Notes under the pieces: model-generated | What the model saw: only the letters and a program-made list of their open reading frames with translations | What the model was told of the DNA's origin: nothing | The model's database searches: none | Made by a program: the position numbers and the translations under genes | Origin: Diploptera punctata | Lineage: Eukaryota > Arthropoda > Insecta > Blattodea > Blaberidae | Reading direction: 5' to 3' | Assembly (NCBI GenBank): GCA_030220185.1 | Contig: JASPKZ010007797.1 | Location: 1,346,001-1,410,000, forward strand | DNA: 64,000 nucleotides | Shown here: piece by piece, positions 10,505-20,719 of the stretch | Layout: every line of letters starts with the position of its first letter | Position numbering within the stretch: position 1 is the first letter of the stretch

Positions 10505-11412
10505 TGAGTTTATTACATGGGAACTGTCAACCATTGCATGCCAAAATCTACCTTGAAATTTCTCCCAAAAAAGCGTTGTGATGTACCAAGACAATATCCA
10601 AAAAAAATGATCTGCTGTTTTTAACTCTACGGGTCGCATGTTTGGACGCATTAGACAGTAAAATGCCTTCTCTGCTGAGCAAGTTGTATGCTAATACGAT
10701 TTTGCTTACTCAGAAATCTGTTCATGCGATAATAATTGGTTAAATTTGTAAGCTACCTGCGGAGGTAGCTTAAATGAGCAACTCAAATTAAAATCCCGAA
10801 GGGAACCGAACGGGAACCGATGGTAATCGATGTACTTTGCTGCTTTATCCAACATTTATCCAAGATGTCGGACCTTGAAGACTTCGATCATGTTTTCGGT
10901 ATACACGGAGAAGAGGAATTTGATAGTCTACCAAAGAATTCAACTGGAAGAACAGGAGAATCGGCGTAATATTGCATGTCGCAGACGTGTTTGTATACGG
11001 TATTATTTGCGGGATGCAAGCATAAATGCATTCCTCTATAGCAGACGAAAATAACGGAAGTGGTTTTATCGCTGAGAATTCTGGGTAATTCGTTGCCAAT
11101 ATTACGAAAACGTCGACTCTCGTGCATGACCGATAAGTCGGCCGTTAATTCGTTCTCAGCAATTGCTCACGGTGAATCAGCTCACTAGTGATTGGAAGTA
11201 ATTTGAGTAGAGAGTAATGTTCTAACATACGACCCTAAGACACAGAAATTGAAGCCAGAATCCAGCAATGGCAATCTGCTGTGTGTAGCAGTTGTATGTC
11301 CCTGCTAGACTTAGAGCAGTGTGAAGTGAGGTGTGTGCAGCATGGACTGCAGGTAGTGAGGGTTATCCAATCCATCAAGTGAGGAGTTGCATTACTTCCC
11401 TGTAATTTCAAT
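10505..11412 (+). repeat. Repeat family R, split copy
   Basis: The left part 10505-10630 (GAACTGTCAACCATTGCATGCC, CTGCTGTTTTTAACT) and right part 11236-11412 (CACAGAAATTGAAGCCAGAAT, GGAGTTGCATTACTTCCCTG) are contiguous in the minus-strand copy at 55999-56280. The interruption is the TIR element 10631-11235. A third, partial copy is at 53540-53703. The nature of the family is unknown. Confidence 0.75.
10631..11235 (+). mobile_element. PIF/Harbinger-like MITE inserted in repeat R
   Basis: Terminal inverted repeats GGGTCGCATGTTTGGAC (left) and GGGTCGTATGTTAGAAC (right, in complement) are flanked by TAC and TAA, close to a 3-bp TWA target duplication. The empty site is given by the copy at 56150 (AACTGCAAGGCACAG). 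The interior is notably richer in CpG than its surroundings and holds a 34-codon frame from 10865 starting MSDLEDFDHVFG, perhaps a transposase remnant. The superfamily is inferred from the target duplication and the GGG ends only. Confidence 0.7.
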
Positions 11413-11419
11413 CAGAGAT

Positions 11420-11570
11420 TTGGTGCTAGATTTTTTTGCCTTGCTGATAAAAGCGATATGCTGACCGTATGCCATTCATGGTGTCTATAAGAAAATAAGC
11501 ATAACTAAATTAGCTTGGTCTAGAAACTCCTAACAAAGGAGAGTCTATGGCTAGACTCAGATGATTGTAT
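11420..11570 (+). repeat. SINE body fragment
   Basis: GCTGACCGTATGCCATTC, GTGTCTATAAGAAAATAAG and TTGGTCTAGAAACTCCTAAC match the 3' part of the SINE at 15508-15870. The tRNA-like head is absent. Confidence 0.6.
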
Positions 11571-12006
11571 TGCTAATAAGTAAGATAGAGGGTTCAATGT
11601 TTAATGTAAATTTATCACTTCTCACCAAATCACAAATTAAATTTGAAGAGAAAATATGCCTCGAGAAGGGTACAGATGCCGACTATGTATACCTTAATAA
11701 ATCTCGAGTAATGCCTCTGCGACTTTTTTAGCAGCTCTGCCAGCAAGTCCTAATCCTACGTTCTCGTCGTGCCCCCTGACTGCAGTCGTAATAGACTGTA
11801 GCTAACAGGATGGGACGAAAGGCGAGTTCTCAGTGCCTTAAAACTGAGACCTGTCGGCTAAGGGAGCAAACCCTTAAAAAAACAAACCCAGGTCCTCCGT
11901 GTCAGGGGGTTAGGCGTCAGGCTGGCAACCTGGCCCTGGAAAAAAGTATATCGCTACATACTTCAGTTAAATATGTCAGCCGGATGGATTTAAATATGAC
12001 AGACTT

Positions 12007-12740
12007 ATGCTACGAAAACGGACCTTTGCTATTGGCACATGTAATGTTCAAGGCTTGAACACTAAGGAACAAAAAGTAATAGATGAGATTGCAGCAATGA
12101 ATGCAGATATTATTGTGCTCTCAGGAACAAAAAAGAAAGGGAAAGGACAGCAAAAATTAGGAAATTATACACATATCTGGAGTGGAGTACCAAAAACTAG
12201 TAGAGCAAAAAGAGGTAAAAAAATAAGTTGGTAAAAAATATAGTGTCTTGGGAAGAAATTGATAAAAAAATGATTTAGTTAAATCTCAAACTTTTTGGGA
12301 TAGAGCTTATAATAATAGGAGTATATGTCATAAATGAGGATGCAACAACCATAGAGAAAAATGAATTTTTTGACAAACTGTCAGAAATTTTGGACAAAAT
12401 AAAAAAACATCAAGAAGAAATAATAACAGGAGATTTTAATAGTCGAGTAGGAAGTAGAATGAAAGATGAACTGATTGGACCATTTGAGGAAAAAGTGGAA
12501 AATGACAATGGAGACAGATTGATAAGTTTATGTAAACAACATGGCTATATGATAATGAATAGTTTCTTCCAACATCGGGAAATACATAAATACACAAGGG
12601 AACAGCCAACAAAAAGTCTCAAATCAATAATTGATTATATAAGTGATTGTGAAACAAAAACGTGATATGATAGTGAAAGATGTTAGAGTGTATAGAAAAC
12701 CAGATTGCGGAAGTGATCATTATATGCTTTTGGGAAAATC
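12007..12740 (+). pseudogene. LINE APE-type endonuclease domain
   Basis: Broken frames encode FAIGTCNVQGLN (the N-terminal Asn motif of EEP nucleases), then, after a stop and frameshifts, IITGDFNSRVG (the GDFN catalytic motif) and GSDHYMLLG (the SDH motif with the catalytic His). In LINEs this domain nicks target DNA for target-primed reverse transcription. At least two stops and a frame break near 12240-12390 inactivate it. Confidence 0.85.
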
Positions 12741-13056
12741 CATATTAACAAGTAGGAAAAAACAAAATATTGAAGTAACGGAAGACAGAATAAATACAAT
12801 CCGTTTGAATGAACAAAGATATAAAGTAAGTTTACTCTATGATGAGAGTATAAAATATATTTTTCAATCAAGATTAAAACAAAAACTTAATTTAAATTTA
12901 AATAAATCTGCAGTGGAAATGTATGAACAACTAAAGGAGACTATACATTCAGCAGCTTTAGAAGCACTTGGGACAGAAAATCTATAAGTAAAAAGAAACA
13001 ATGAATGGTTTAATCACGATATTAAAAAATTAGTAGAAGAAAAAAAGAAAGCACGG

Positions 13057-14684
13057 ATGAAATGGTTATCAGATCACTCAACAACATCTCGAAATGAATA
13101 TATCACTTTAAAACATAAAACAAAGGCGGAAGTGAGAAGAACAAAAAATGAGTACTGGGATAATATAAGCTCGAATATAGATCATTCGATTGGATATGCT
13201 AGATCCAAAGAAGCTTGGAAAACATTACAAAATATCAGGAAATCAGAAAGAAAGAAGATAAATATTCAGGTGATAAGACCATCAGAATTGATGCAACATT
13301 ATAAAGGTTCACTTCAAGAAAATAGAAGTGAGTTTCAACTTCAAGATACGGATGTAGAACATAAATTTGACACTCCAGAGATAACAGAAGATGAAGTAAA
13401 AAGAGCTTTGAAAGAGGCAAAAAAATGGGAGAGCACCAGGACCAGGAAATATTCATATGGAACTCATAAAACATGGAGGAGATATTTTAGTAACATTTTT
13501 AACAAAACGTTTTAATAAAATTGAAATTTGAGACTATATCCCAGAAGACTGGAATTTATCGTACATTACTCCTATTTTTAAAAAAGGTGATAAAAAACTG
13601 TGTTCCAATTATAGAGGTATAAGTGTTATACCTTCAACAGCTAGGATTTTTAGTAAAATTATAAATTTTAAACTTAAGGAGATAAAAGATAACTTAAGAG
13701 AAGAACAATGTGGATTCCGGAGTGGAAGATCATGTATTGATAATATTTTCTGTATTTGAAAATTACAAGAGAAAATCCTAGCAAAAAATAAAGAACTACA
13801 TATGACCTTTATTGATTTAGAGATGGCATATGATAGTGTACCTCGACAATTGTTATGGATGGCAATGAGAAATATGAATACCTGTGATAAATGGATTAAT
13901 ATTGTTAGGAGGATCTATAGTAATACAAAAGCTAAAGTAAAAATACAGAATAATTTAACAGAGGAATTCACAGTGAATAAAGACCTTAAGCAGGGATGCA
14001 GTTTGTCACCAATTCTTTTTAACATTTATTTAGACCAGACTCTTAACTTATGATATAAAAAATGTTCTGAAATGGGTATTCCTATAGGAGGAAAAGTACT
14101 GCATTCATTGTTGTTTGCAGATGATCAAACAATTTTTGCAGGGGTTGAAGATGATATGAAATATATGATAAATAAATTAATGGAAGAATATAAAAAATGG
14201 GGACTGAATATAAATTTACAGAAAACAGAATATATGTGTTTGGGAAAGAATGTGGATGACCTCATACTTGAAACAGGGAAAATAAAACATGTGAATTTTT
14301 TAATATATTGGGTCAATAATTACAAGTGAGAGAGATGTACAGACTAAAATTGCAATGGCAAAAAATGCAACTAAGACATTAGATGGAGTAATTTGGAACA
14401 AAAATATTACAAAGGAAACTACAATGAAAATTTATAAGAGCATAATACAGAATATTTTGTCATATGGAAGTGAAACTTGGTCTTTGATGGAATTACAAAA
14501 GAATAAAATTAGAACAGTTGAATTTGATTATTTTAGAAGAAGCCTCCAAAAAACAGGACAGGATAAAATAAGAAATGAATTCCTTTGGAAAGAAATGAAT
14601 GTCACCACATCTGTTGTTAAGAGGATTGAAAATCAAACACTTAAATGGTATGGCCATGTACAAAGAATGGACAATGAAAGGTGA
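13057..14684 (+). pseudogene. LINE reverse transcriptase and C-terminus
   Basis: Motifs in order across frame breaks: YITPIFKKG and YRGISV (fingers), EEQCGFRSGRSC, MTFIDLEMAYDSVPR (first catalytic Asp), LKQGCSLSPILFNIY, and LLFADDQTIFA (FADD catalytic box), then INLQKTEYM. The C-terminal part has YKSIIQNILSYGSETWSL and WYGHVQRM. Stops after the LSPILFNIY block and in the C-terminal region make it non-coding now. Confidence 0.88.
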
Positions 14685-14874
14685 CCAAAAAATATATACC
14701 AATGGTCACCCCCTGGAAGAAATAAACGTGGCAGACCAACGTGGAAATGGAAAACCTACGTCAGAACAATAATGGAGGATAGGAATTTGGAAGAGGGAGA
14801 TTGGAATGATAGAGATAAATGGAAACTGAAGACGGCAAACCTATAAGTGGGGGAAAGCCGAAGAAGAGATAAAC

Positions 14875-15355
14875 TTTTTTCATTAAAATTCATCGGAGAA
14901 CATTTTGTTTAAACAACTCACCTCATAGGATTCATGCTTCCATGATACCGCAGTTTCAAACACAGTGTTCATCCTCTGACTGACGAAATTCTTCGGCCGT
15001 CAACTGTTCTATTGTCGCCATCTATGGTTGAATTTTTGAACTTCAAAATCAAAGTAATTTCGTTAGGGATATCAAAATTCATTGATCTATCTTTTTTGAT
15101 ATCCCTAACGAAATTACTTTGATTTTGAAGTTCATAAATTCAACCTTAGATGGCAGCACTGAAGATGGCGACAATAGAACAGTTGACGGCCGAAGAATTT
15201 CATCAGTCAGAGTTATGGCTGAGGATGAACATGACTGTGTTTGAAACCACGGTATCATGGAAGCAAGAATCCTATGAGGTGAGTTGTTTAAACAAAATGT
15301 TCTCCGATGAATTTTAATGATTATACCTCATAATGTTTACTTCCCAACATTAATT
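14875..15355. repeat. Large foldback repeat, arms of about 210 bp
   Basis: Left arm 14886-15075 is inverted at 15092-15315: CATCGGAGAACATTTTGTTT, TGACGGCCGAAGAATTTC and GATATCCCTAACGAAATTAC recur in complement. The loop is only about 20 bp. The right arm contains CTGAGGAT...TTGAAACCAC at 15219-15256. It ends in ACCTCATAATGTTTACTTCCC at 15327. It would form a very stable hairpin in RNA or single-stranded DNA. Confidence 0.9.
15219..15256 (+). ncRNA. Hammerhead-like motif (candidate)
   Basis: CTGAGGAT, AACA/TGTT stem, GAAACCACGGTATC. It has the same layout as the motifs at 7451, 28182, 33297, 47770 and 49112. The palindromic stem III is partly decayed here. Confidence 0.35.
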
Positions 15356-15507
15356 TAATATAAAACTTTTATCACTCGCCTCATATCATGAGAAACCGAG
15401 GAAAGTAAGTAAATACATCAGGAAATAATAATTTAAACTAAAATAGGCTACTACTTATTTATTGTTTTAAAAATATTTAAATAATTTAATTAATTTATTT
15501 ATTTTTT

Positions 15508-15870
15508 GGCTGCGGTGGACTAGTGGTTATGCTCAAATCTGGCCAAGATCAATGGTTTTTTAAGATGGAAAAAATCCAAGGAGCAAGTTCTCCGGGAGGG
15601 ACTTTAAGCCACGGGTCATGAGTCTGAAGATTTTCAGGCTTGTAAAAGATTCTTAAGCCTGAATAAAGAGGTCTCTAAGCAAAATTTACCAACATCAACG
15701 TCCTAGTAATACCTTAGTTGTCTGTTAGTTGTCTCATTGGGTCGGTGTGTTGACTGCATGCCATCCATGACATCTATGAGCAAATAAGGTAACTAAAAAT
15801 TAACTTGGTCTAGTAACTCCTTATAAAGGAGAGGCTATGGCTTAACAATGGCTATGCCATTATAAATATA
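15508..15870 (+). mobile_element. tRNA-derived SINE
   Basis: A-box GTGGACTAGTGGTTATGC at 15517; the B-box region is degraded by a deletion. The body matches the SINE at 1960-2420 (GTCTGAAGATTTTCAGGCTT, TTAAGCCTGAATAAAGAGG) and ends with CTAGTAACTCCTTATAAAGG. Confidence 0.75.
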
Positions 15871-15933
15871 GATATAGATAGGTTTACCTAAATAAATAAT
15901 ACCTCATAGTGTGAATTTCTAAAAAAAAAAGTA

Positions 15934-16003
15934 GCCTAAATTGAGATTTGAACCCAATGTATCTGGTTTTGTACACCAGCTCTTACCATCTAAGCTATTA
16001 GGC
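15934..16003 (-). tRNA. tRNA-like cloverleaf, anticodon ACA, repeat-borne
   Basis: Read on the minus strand: acceptor stem GCCTAAT/TTTAGGC, anticodon stem CTGGT/ACCAG with loop GTACAAA (ACA at 34-36) and T-stem TTGGG/CTCAA. It folds as a near-complete 70-nt cloverleaf, but a damaged second copy faces it at 16029-16107. That layout is the same as in the repeat-borne modules elsewhere. It is more likely a retroposed pseudogene than a working tRNA. Confidence 0.5.
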
Positions 16004-16028
16004 TTTCAATTTATTCATAGATTTTTCT

Positions 16029-16107
16029 GTATACTAATCAGCCTAATGGTAAAAGCACTGGTTTACAAAACCAGAGACATTAGGTTTAAATCTCGATTTT
16101 AGGTGTA
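16029..16107 (+). repeat. tRNA-like module, truncated, facing 15934-16003
   Basis: GCCTAATGGTAAAAGCACTG, anticodon stem CTGGT/ACCAG and B-box-like GGTTTAAATC. The D-arm is shortened by a deletion. It forms an inverted pair with the previous feature. Confidence 0.6.
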
Positions 16108-16110
16108 AAT

Positions 16111-16424
16111 TTCTCTCTTAAAACTAAAGTTAAAGGGTGATTGGCATCATCACTGACTGCCTAATCATCAAACATTTTTATAAGCATAGAGCATGAACTC
16201 GACTATGGCTTCAGTAGAGGTATAACCAAATAATTTGTGTTTGAACGACATGGATTAGTGTCGTTGAAGGTTTTGTAACAGGTGGGAGATGGATAGTGGA
16301 GACACAAGAAACTGTAATTTGACTTATGAGGATATGATTGTTGCTGTCAGGGATAAGAAGGGGAGGAAGTGTGTTTGGATGTTTTGGGACGTGGACAAAT
16401 TATTTGGATATTATGAGTTAGAGT
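16111..16424. other. No feature seen
   Basis: No gene or repeat recognised in these 314 bp. Confidence 0.5.
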
Positions 16425-16640
16425 TTTAGACTCACCTCATATTTTTTTAATTTCCTGCAGACTAGTTTCTTCACACTTGTGTAATATTGTCAACTGCCGA
16501 ATTTGCGGTTGGAAGGCATTGGCAATATTACAAAAATGTGAAGAAATAGTCTGTAGGAAGTATAAAAATATGAGTCTAAAACCTTAACTCATTATAATTA
16601 CAAGAAACCTCATAGTGTTACTTCCTTCAAATATTAAATA
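16425..16640. repeat. Foldback repeat
   Basis: GACTCACCTCATATTTTT at 16430 is inverted as AAAATATGAGTC at 16563. Inner arms CTAGTTTCTTCACA and GCAATATTACAAAAATGTGAAG pair around the centre at 16505. The right end is ACCTCATAGTGTTACTTCC at 16607. Confidence 0.8.
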
Positions 16641-16959
16641 AAATTAATTATTTGGCTTTATTTCTAAGATTGTTACATATGAAGGTCCAAGTATGTGTGC
16701 AAGCTTTGCGCAACTAAACCAGGTTGGGAGTCCCAGCTGTGATTCACTGCTATGCAAGCCATTGCACGATGGACACAACATCTTGAGTCATTATATGAAA
16801 ATAAATTGCATGGACGCATTGCTCCTTCAGCTTTATACATTGATGCTTATGCTTTATAGCTGCTGCGTGCTAGACTTTAGAATTACAATATACAGGACGA
16901 AAGTAATATAAGGGCACAGATTTTAAGCATACATTTCTTGTAGTAATTATAACCAAAAT
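16641..16959. other. No feature seen
   Basis: No gene or repeat recognised. A 72-codon open frame here has no motif and no support. Confidence 0.5.
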
Positions 16960-17330
16960 CCTGCACCGTAGCTGTGTGGTTTATGGGATCTAGCCTTGAT
17001 GCAGGACTATTGCACTCTTGCTAGTTCAGATCCCCATGGGGAAAGAAATTTTCTCATGGAATTTTGGCCAGTATGATATTGGTGCTCACCCAGCACTATG
17101 AGGAATTTGGGTAGCTACAAAAACTAGTGGTTCCAGATTGAGAAAACCTGAGGGATCCGACATGTTGACCATATGTCACTCCTATACTGTCTGAATGATA
17201 ATCCATCTCTGTAATTGAATATGTGAATGTGAGTCCAGCAGGCACTTGGTAGGCCAAGAGCCTCTTAATCCTATCGTGCCATGGAGGTTTTTTAATGCAA
17301 TCAAAATTTTTTATATACTTCAAGACACAA
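16960..17330 (+). mobile_element. tRNA-derived SINE, second family
   Basis: The head is degenerate (CACCGTAGCTGTGTGG...GTTCAGATCCCCATGGGG). The body GGAAAGAAATTTTCTCATGG, GGCCAGTATGATATTGGTG and GATCCGACATGTTGACC matches 18270-18610 over its length. It ends near ATCGTGCCATGGAGG. Confidence 0.7.
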
Positions 17331-17766
17331 ACGTAAAGTATTCTCAGGAAAAAAAAAAATGAAGAAATTTATAGGTACAGTATTTATATTGATTACTAGT
17401 ATTGGTCTGATTTTCACACAATATACAGTAAAACTTGTTTAATCCGGAACATGAATAATGTGGAAATCTGTCCAATGCGAACAAATTTATTGGTTCAGGT
17501 GAAATAATAGTAATTTTACATGTTGCACTGGTTCCAAACTGGCAGAAATTCCAACAGAAAATTTCTTCCTCCATGGGAACTCAAAACAGTGTAACTTCTT
17601 TACTTCTTCATCATGGCATGATGGCTACTTCAATTCATTTACCACAAGGAATTTATACTTAAAATTTGAGTACCTATATTATTTCCACTTCATACACATA
17701 TGTTGTTGAATGATAGAAGATAATATTGATGCATAGATATATAATTTGTTTGTCTGATTGTGACAG
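17331..17766. other. Intron sequence before the first seen GRAMD1 exon
   Basis: No repeat recognised. It ends in the pyrimidine-rich stretch and AG acceptor of the exon at 17767. Confidence 0.5.
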
Positions 17767-17911
17767 GTCCCCAAGCCCAAGTGCGAGTCCACAATCCAGT
17801 CCAAGACCATCTCCTCGCCAACACCATAAAAGGGACCATTCCAAAGGGGACATTTCTCTTGCCAGCAGTTTTAAGGACAGCTCTCCACTAGATAAGCCCG
17901 ACGGTTTAGAG
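17767..17911 (+). CDS. GRAMD1: GRAMD1/Aster family protein, internal coding exon (first seen)
   Basis: This exon encodes 48 residues that are very rich in Ser and Pro (SPSPSASPQSSPRPSP) followed by a basic patch, RQHHKRDHSKGD, and an acidic end. It matches the disordered region ahead of the GRAM domain in GRAMD1 proteins. The acceptor AG is at 17765-17766 and the donor is GAG|GTTAGT. The first base completes a codon begun in an upstream exon, and the exon ends in phase 0, which fits the next exon. An ATG at 17726 is in frame but lies in the intron before the polypyrimidine stretch and acceptor, so it is not taken as the start. The true 5' exon was not found in the window. A LINE fragment sits 41 bp downstream of the donor. 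Confidence 0.85.
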
Positions 17912-17952
17912 GTTAGTATTATTGATGTTTTTAATTATGAAAGTAAATCATC

Positions 17953-18219
17953 TTCCTTTGGCTCTACAGTTCTCAAAGAACCTTGACCTCCTTCATAACA
18001 TTTGCCCAATCTTCCCTATTCCTAGATTTCTGTCTCCATCTTTTCACCTTCAGTTGTCTTAAGTCTTCATCAACCTTATCTAACCATCTTAGTTTCTGTC
18101 TTCCAACCTTTCTTCTTCCTTCTGGTTTCCCTTCTAAAATCTTTCTCGCACCTCTTTCTTGCTCCATCCACAACACATATCCTACCCATTCCAGTCTCTT
18201 CTAATATCTCCTACCAGAA
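17953..18219 (-). mobile_element. LINE C-terminal fragment with 14-bp target duplication
   Basis: Flanked by perfect copies of GAAAGTAAATCATC at 17939-17952 and 18220-18233. The minus strand encodes an RTE-type ORF2 tail: ARKILEGKPEGRRKVGR, then KLRWLDKVDEDL and REDWANVMKEVKVL. The duplication marks a clean retroposition of a 267-bp 5'-truncated copy, only 41 bp inside the intron after the exon ending at 17911. Confidence 0.88.
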
Positions 18220-18269
18220 GAAAGTAAATCATCCATCCAAAATAATTCCACTTTTATTATTTAGTTGTC

Positions 18270-18610
18270 CCGTTCCATGGTTGAGTGGTTAAGGCAAGAT
18301 GCCTTGACACAGAGCTACGGGACTTGCACTGGTTCAAGTTCCCATGGGGAAAGAAATTTTTTCATAGAATATTAGCCAGTATGGGACTGGTGTCCACCCA
18401 GCATTGTGAAGCATTTGCATAGCTACAATAAGTAGTGGCTCCAGGTTGAGAAAATCAGGTATAATGGCTGGGGGATCCAATGTGCTGACCACATGTCACC
18501 TCTACACTGACAGGATGATCATTTACTTTTGTGAGGCTAGCAGCTGACTGGTAGGGAAGGGCCTTCTAGGTCTATCGTACCATGGAGTTTAGTTTTAGTT
18601 TAGTTTAGAG
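18270..18610 (+). mobile_element. tRNA-derived SINE, second family
   Basis: A-box-like GGTTGAGTGGTTAAGG and B-box GGTTCAAGTTCC, then a body shared with 16960-17330. It ends in (TTTAG)n-like repeats at 18590-18610, a probable 3' tail. Confidence 0.75.
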
Positions 18611-18929
18611 TTTATATATAAAACTGTAGATTAAGAGCTACACAATCCACCCAGAATCCCCAGTGGGTACAGGAAGGTTATGAAGTGAAAAGATATTTGG
18701 TTAAGGACAGCGTTTCGCTGCTCCTGTTAGTTGCCTTTTACGACAGTGCGAGGTTCCATGGTGCTATTCTACAACCCAGCACCATATAGAGCAACCCAAG
18801 AATTAGGTGGGAGAATAAAATGAACCATGATTTCAGGGAAATAGATCATACATGGGCTCAGGATATCATTTTTTATTCCTTCGGAGAACACATGCTGACA
18901 CCTCATAAATTACTGCTTCAGGATTAAAT

Positions 18930-19240
18930 ATATCATTGAGATGTATGAAATGAATAATAAAAACATCGAAAGAAGCCGTACTGGCTTATAATGTAATATA
19001 AAAATTCCCAAATAAATGTCTTCTTAATAAAGAAGCTGCCATTTGCAAAGATAAGAACAAAGGTTTCCATAGCATTTGATGCACGGGAATTTACATCGTA
19101 TATAAGAGAAAAATTTGTATTTAGATTGTAACTTGCCCTCGTAGCTCAGTCGATAGAGCATTGGCTTGGAAAGTCAAAGGTCCTGGGTACGAGTCTCAGT
19201 CTGGGCATATAATTTTTCTCTTCAAATATATATGGAAAGT
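18930..19240 (+). mobile_element. tRNA-containing repeat unit, single copy
   Basis: One unit of the family of about 300 bp: AATGAATAATAAAAACATCG, AATGTCTTCTTAATAAAGAAG (a small hairpin), CATTTGATGCACGGGAATT, then AAGAGAAAAATTT, the tRNA-like module (19135-19206) and AATTTTTCTCTTCAAATAT. It is not paired with an inverted copy here. Confidence 0.8.
19135..19206 (+). tRNA. tRNA-like cloverleaf, anticodon GGA, repeat-borne
   Basis: 72 nt. A-box TAGCTCAGTCGATAGAG, anticodon stem TTGGC/GTCAA (one wobble) with loop TTGGAAA (U33, anticodon GGA), short variable loop, and T-arm CTGGG-TACGAGT-CTCAG with a good B-box. A GGA anticodon implies Ser, but the long variable arm of Ser tRNAs is absent. It lies inside a dispersed repeat, so a repeat-borne tRNA relic is the better reading. 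Confidence 0.6.
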
Positions 19241-19259
19241 TTTTAATATTGCTTATGTT

Positions 19260-20132
19260 AAAATGAGTTGTCACATGCTATATTTTAGTTTTTATGTTGG
19301 CAATACCTATCTATAGGAACCTCAAACTCGATGCTATTCTTTTTGCAGACGATTTAGCACTTCTGGCACTTTCCAAAAATGATTTGCAACGTTCAATTTT
19401 TAATTTACGAAAAATAGCTGCCAAATTTAATATGGAAATATCAGTTAACAAAACTAAGATTATGGCATTTCATGGGAAGGACCCCATACAAAGTAAAATC
19501 TGTCTCCAGAATAAAATTTTAGAGAGATCTAATCAATTTAAATATCTTGGATATTATCTCTCTATTTGGGATGAAAAGGAATCCCTGAAAAAATTACTAG
19601 TTATAATAAAAGTTTGGGAATTATTAATTAAGTTATGAAACCATCCCTTGTATAAAAAAAACACCAGATTACGTTTATATAACACTTTGGCTAGACCAAT
19701 GTTGACCTATGGTAGTGAAGCATGGACACTAAAAATACAACATGAAAGCAGAATAGCGGCTTGTGAAATGAGATTCATGTGCAGAACAGCGGGTTACACC
19801 AGATGGGATCGGAAAAGGAACACCGATATCTTAAAAGAATTGAAGACTACGCCAATTTTGGAATATATTAAACAGTACCAACTAAATTGGAAACACCATC
19901 TTGAAAGAATGAGTTCAAATCGGATCCCCAAAGCTGTTTATAATTAATCAATTGAGTTGGTGTTTACTTGATGAAAATCCATATTTATTAATTAAATAAA
20001 AATAAAACGTTTATATTATATACCAAGAGGACGAAATCTCTGGGCCATCCTATGAAACGCTGGAGGGAAAATTTTCTATAGGATCATAACAGGCATTGGC
20101 CTAATACTTGGAAGGAAGAAGAAGAAAAATAA
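19260..20132 (+). pseudogene. LINE (RTE-like) fragment with 3' end
   Basis: Encodes AILFADDLALLALSKND (FADD box), ISVNKTKIMAF and NQFKYLGYYLS, then, after a stop, RLYNTLARPMLTYGSEAWTL and CRTAGYTRWDRKRN. About 70 bp of unrelated AT-rich sequence interrupts it near 19947-20017. It ends with GGAGGGAAAATTTTCTATAG and a (GAA)n tail at 20119-20130. The last 70 bp are shared with the SINE at 49756-50175. Confidence 0.85.
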
Positions 20133-20135
20133 GTA

Positions 20136-20719
20136 GATGTTGGCAAAAGGTGCATGTAGTAAAAGATTTCAGAACTATATAATAATTCATTTCTACACTC
20201 ATTTTAATGATATAAACATATTAAATTCAACATAGTATGAAATAAATTTAATATCTGTTACTATGAAATTACTGTCTAAAAAGTGTTTAATTTTTAAGCA
20301 TTTGTATTGTTCTACTTGCACTAAAAATGTGATGACATGCAAAAATCTGATAATGTTGCTTGTATTCTTATCTCCATGATTAAAATATGACAGTTATAAC
20401 AGCTTATGAATAAATCATGTGTTCTGCTTGCTTTATGTGTGTCTCAATTACTTTCTTGACCTTCACAGCATAAATATAAACTGAAAACTAGAGTACTTAA
20501 ATTTTTCCAGAATTCAGATTGGGTATTACACACATATATATATCTCAATGCCACCAGGTTGTCTTTACGACATTTCTGGTATTCTGTCCTGGTTTAGCGG
20601 AATTGTACCCCACTTTCTATGCTGGGCCACCTAGAAGGCAGAGTTACGTTACCCTGATGATGTGAGAGGTGATGAATGATAATGAAATACCAGGAGAGTA
20701 CTTAAATCTAAACTTAACC
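20136..20719. other. No feature seen
   Basis: AT-rich sequence without recognisable genes or repeats. Confidence 0.5.

Larger units (their letters stand above)
11760..14850 (+). mobile_element. Decayed RTE-like non-LTR retrotransposon
   Basis: About 3.1 kb covering, in order, a 5' leader with CTGTCGGCTAAGGGAGC-type sequence (11760-12005), an APE-type endonuclease (12007-12740), a linker, a reverse transcriptase (13530-14320) and a C-terminal region (14355-14850, including LKWYGHVQRMDNER). Many stops and frameshifts. The order and signatures fit the RTE clade or a close relative. It is the most complete LINE in the window. No clear poly(A) tail is seen; it stops just before a foldback repeat at 14875. 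Confidence 0.85.

Noticed and set aside
10865..10966. CpG-rich 34-codon frame (MSDLEDFDHVFG...) as first exon of GRAMD1, since GC|GTAATA would give the right phase for the exon at 17767.
   Set aside because: It lies wholly inside a TIR element (10631-11235) that splits repeat R, the donor is poor, and a phase match has a one-in-three chance.
17726..17766. ATG at 17726 as the translation start upstream of the Ser/Pro-rich exon.
   Set aside because: A good acceptor at 17765-17766 and the phase of the first codon show that this stretch is intron.
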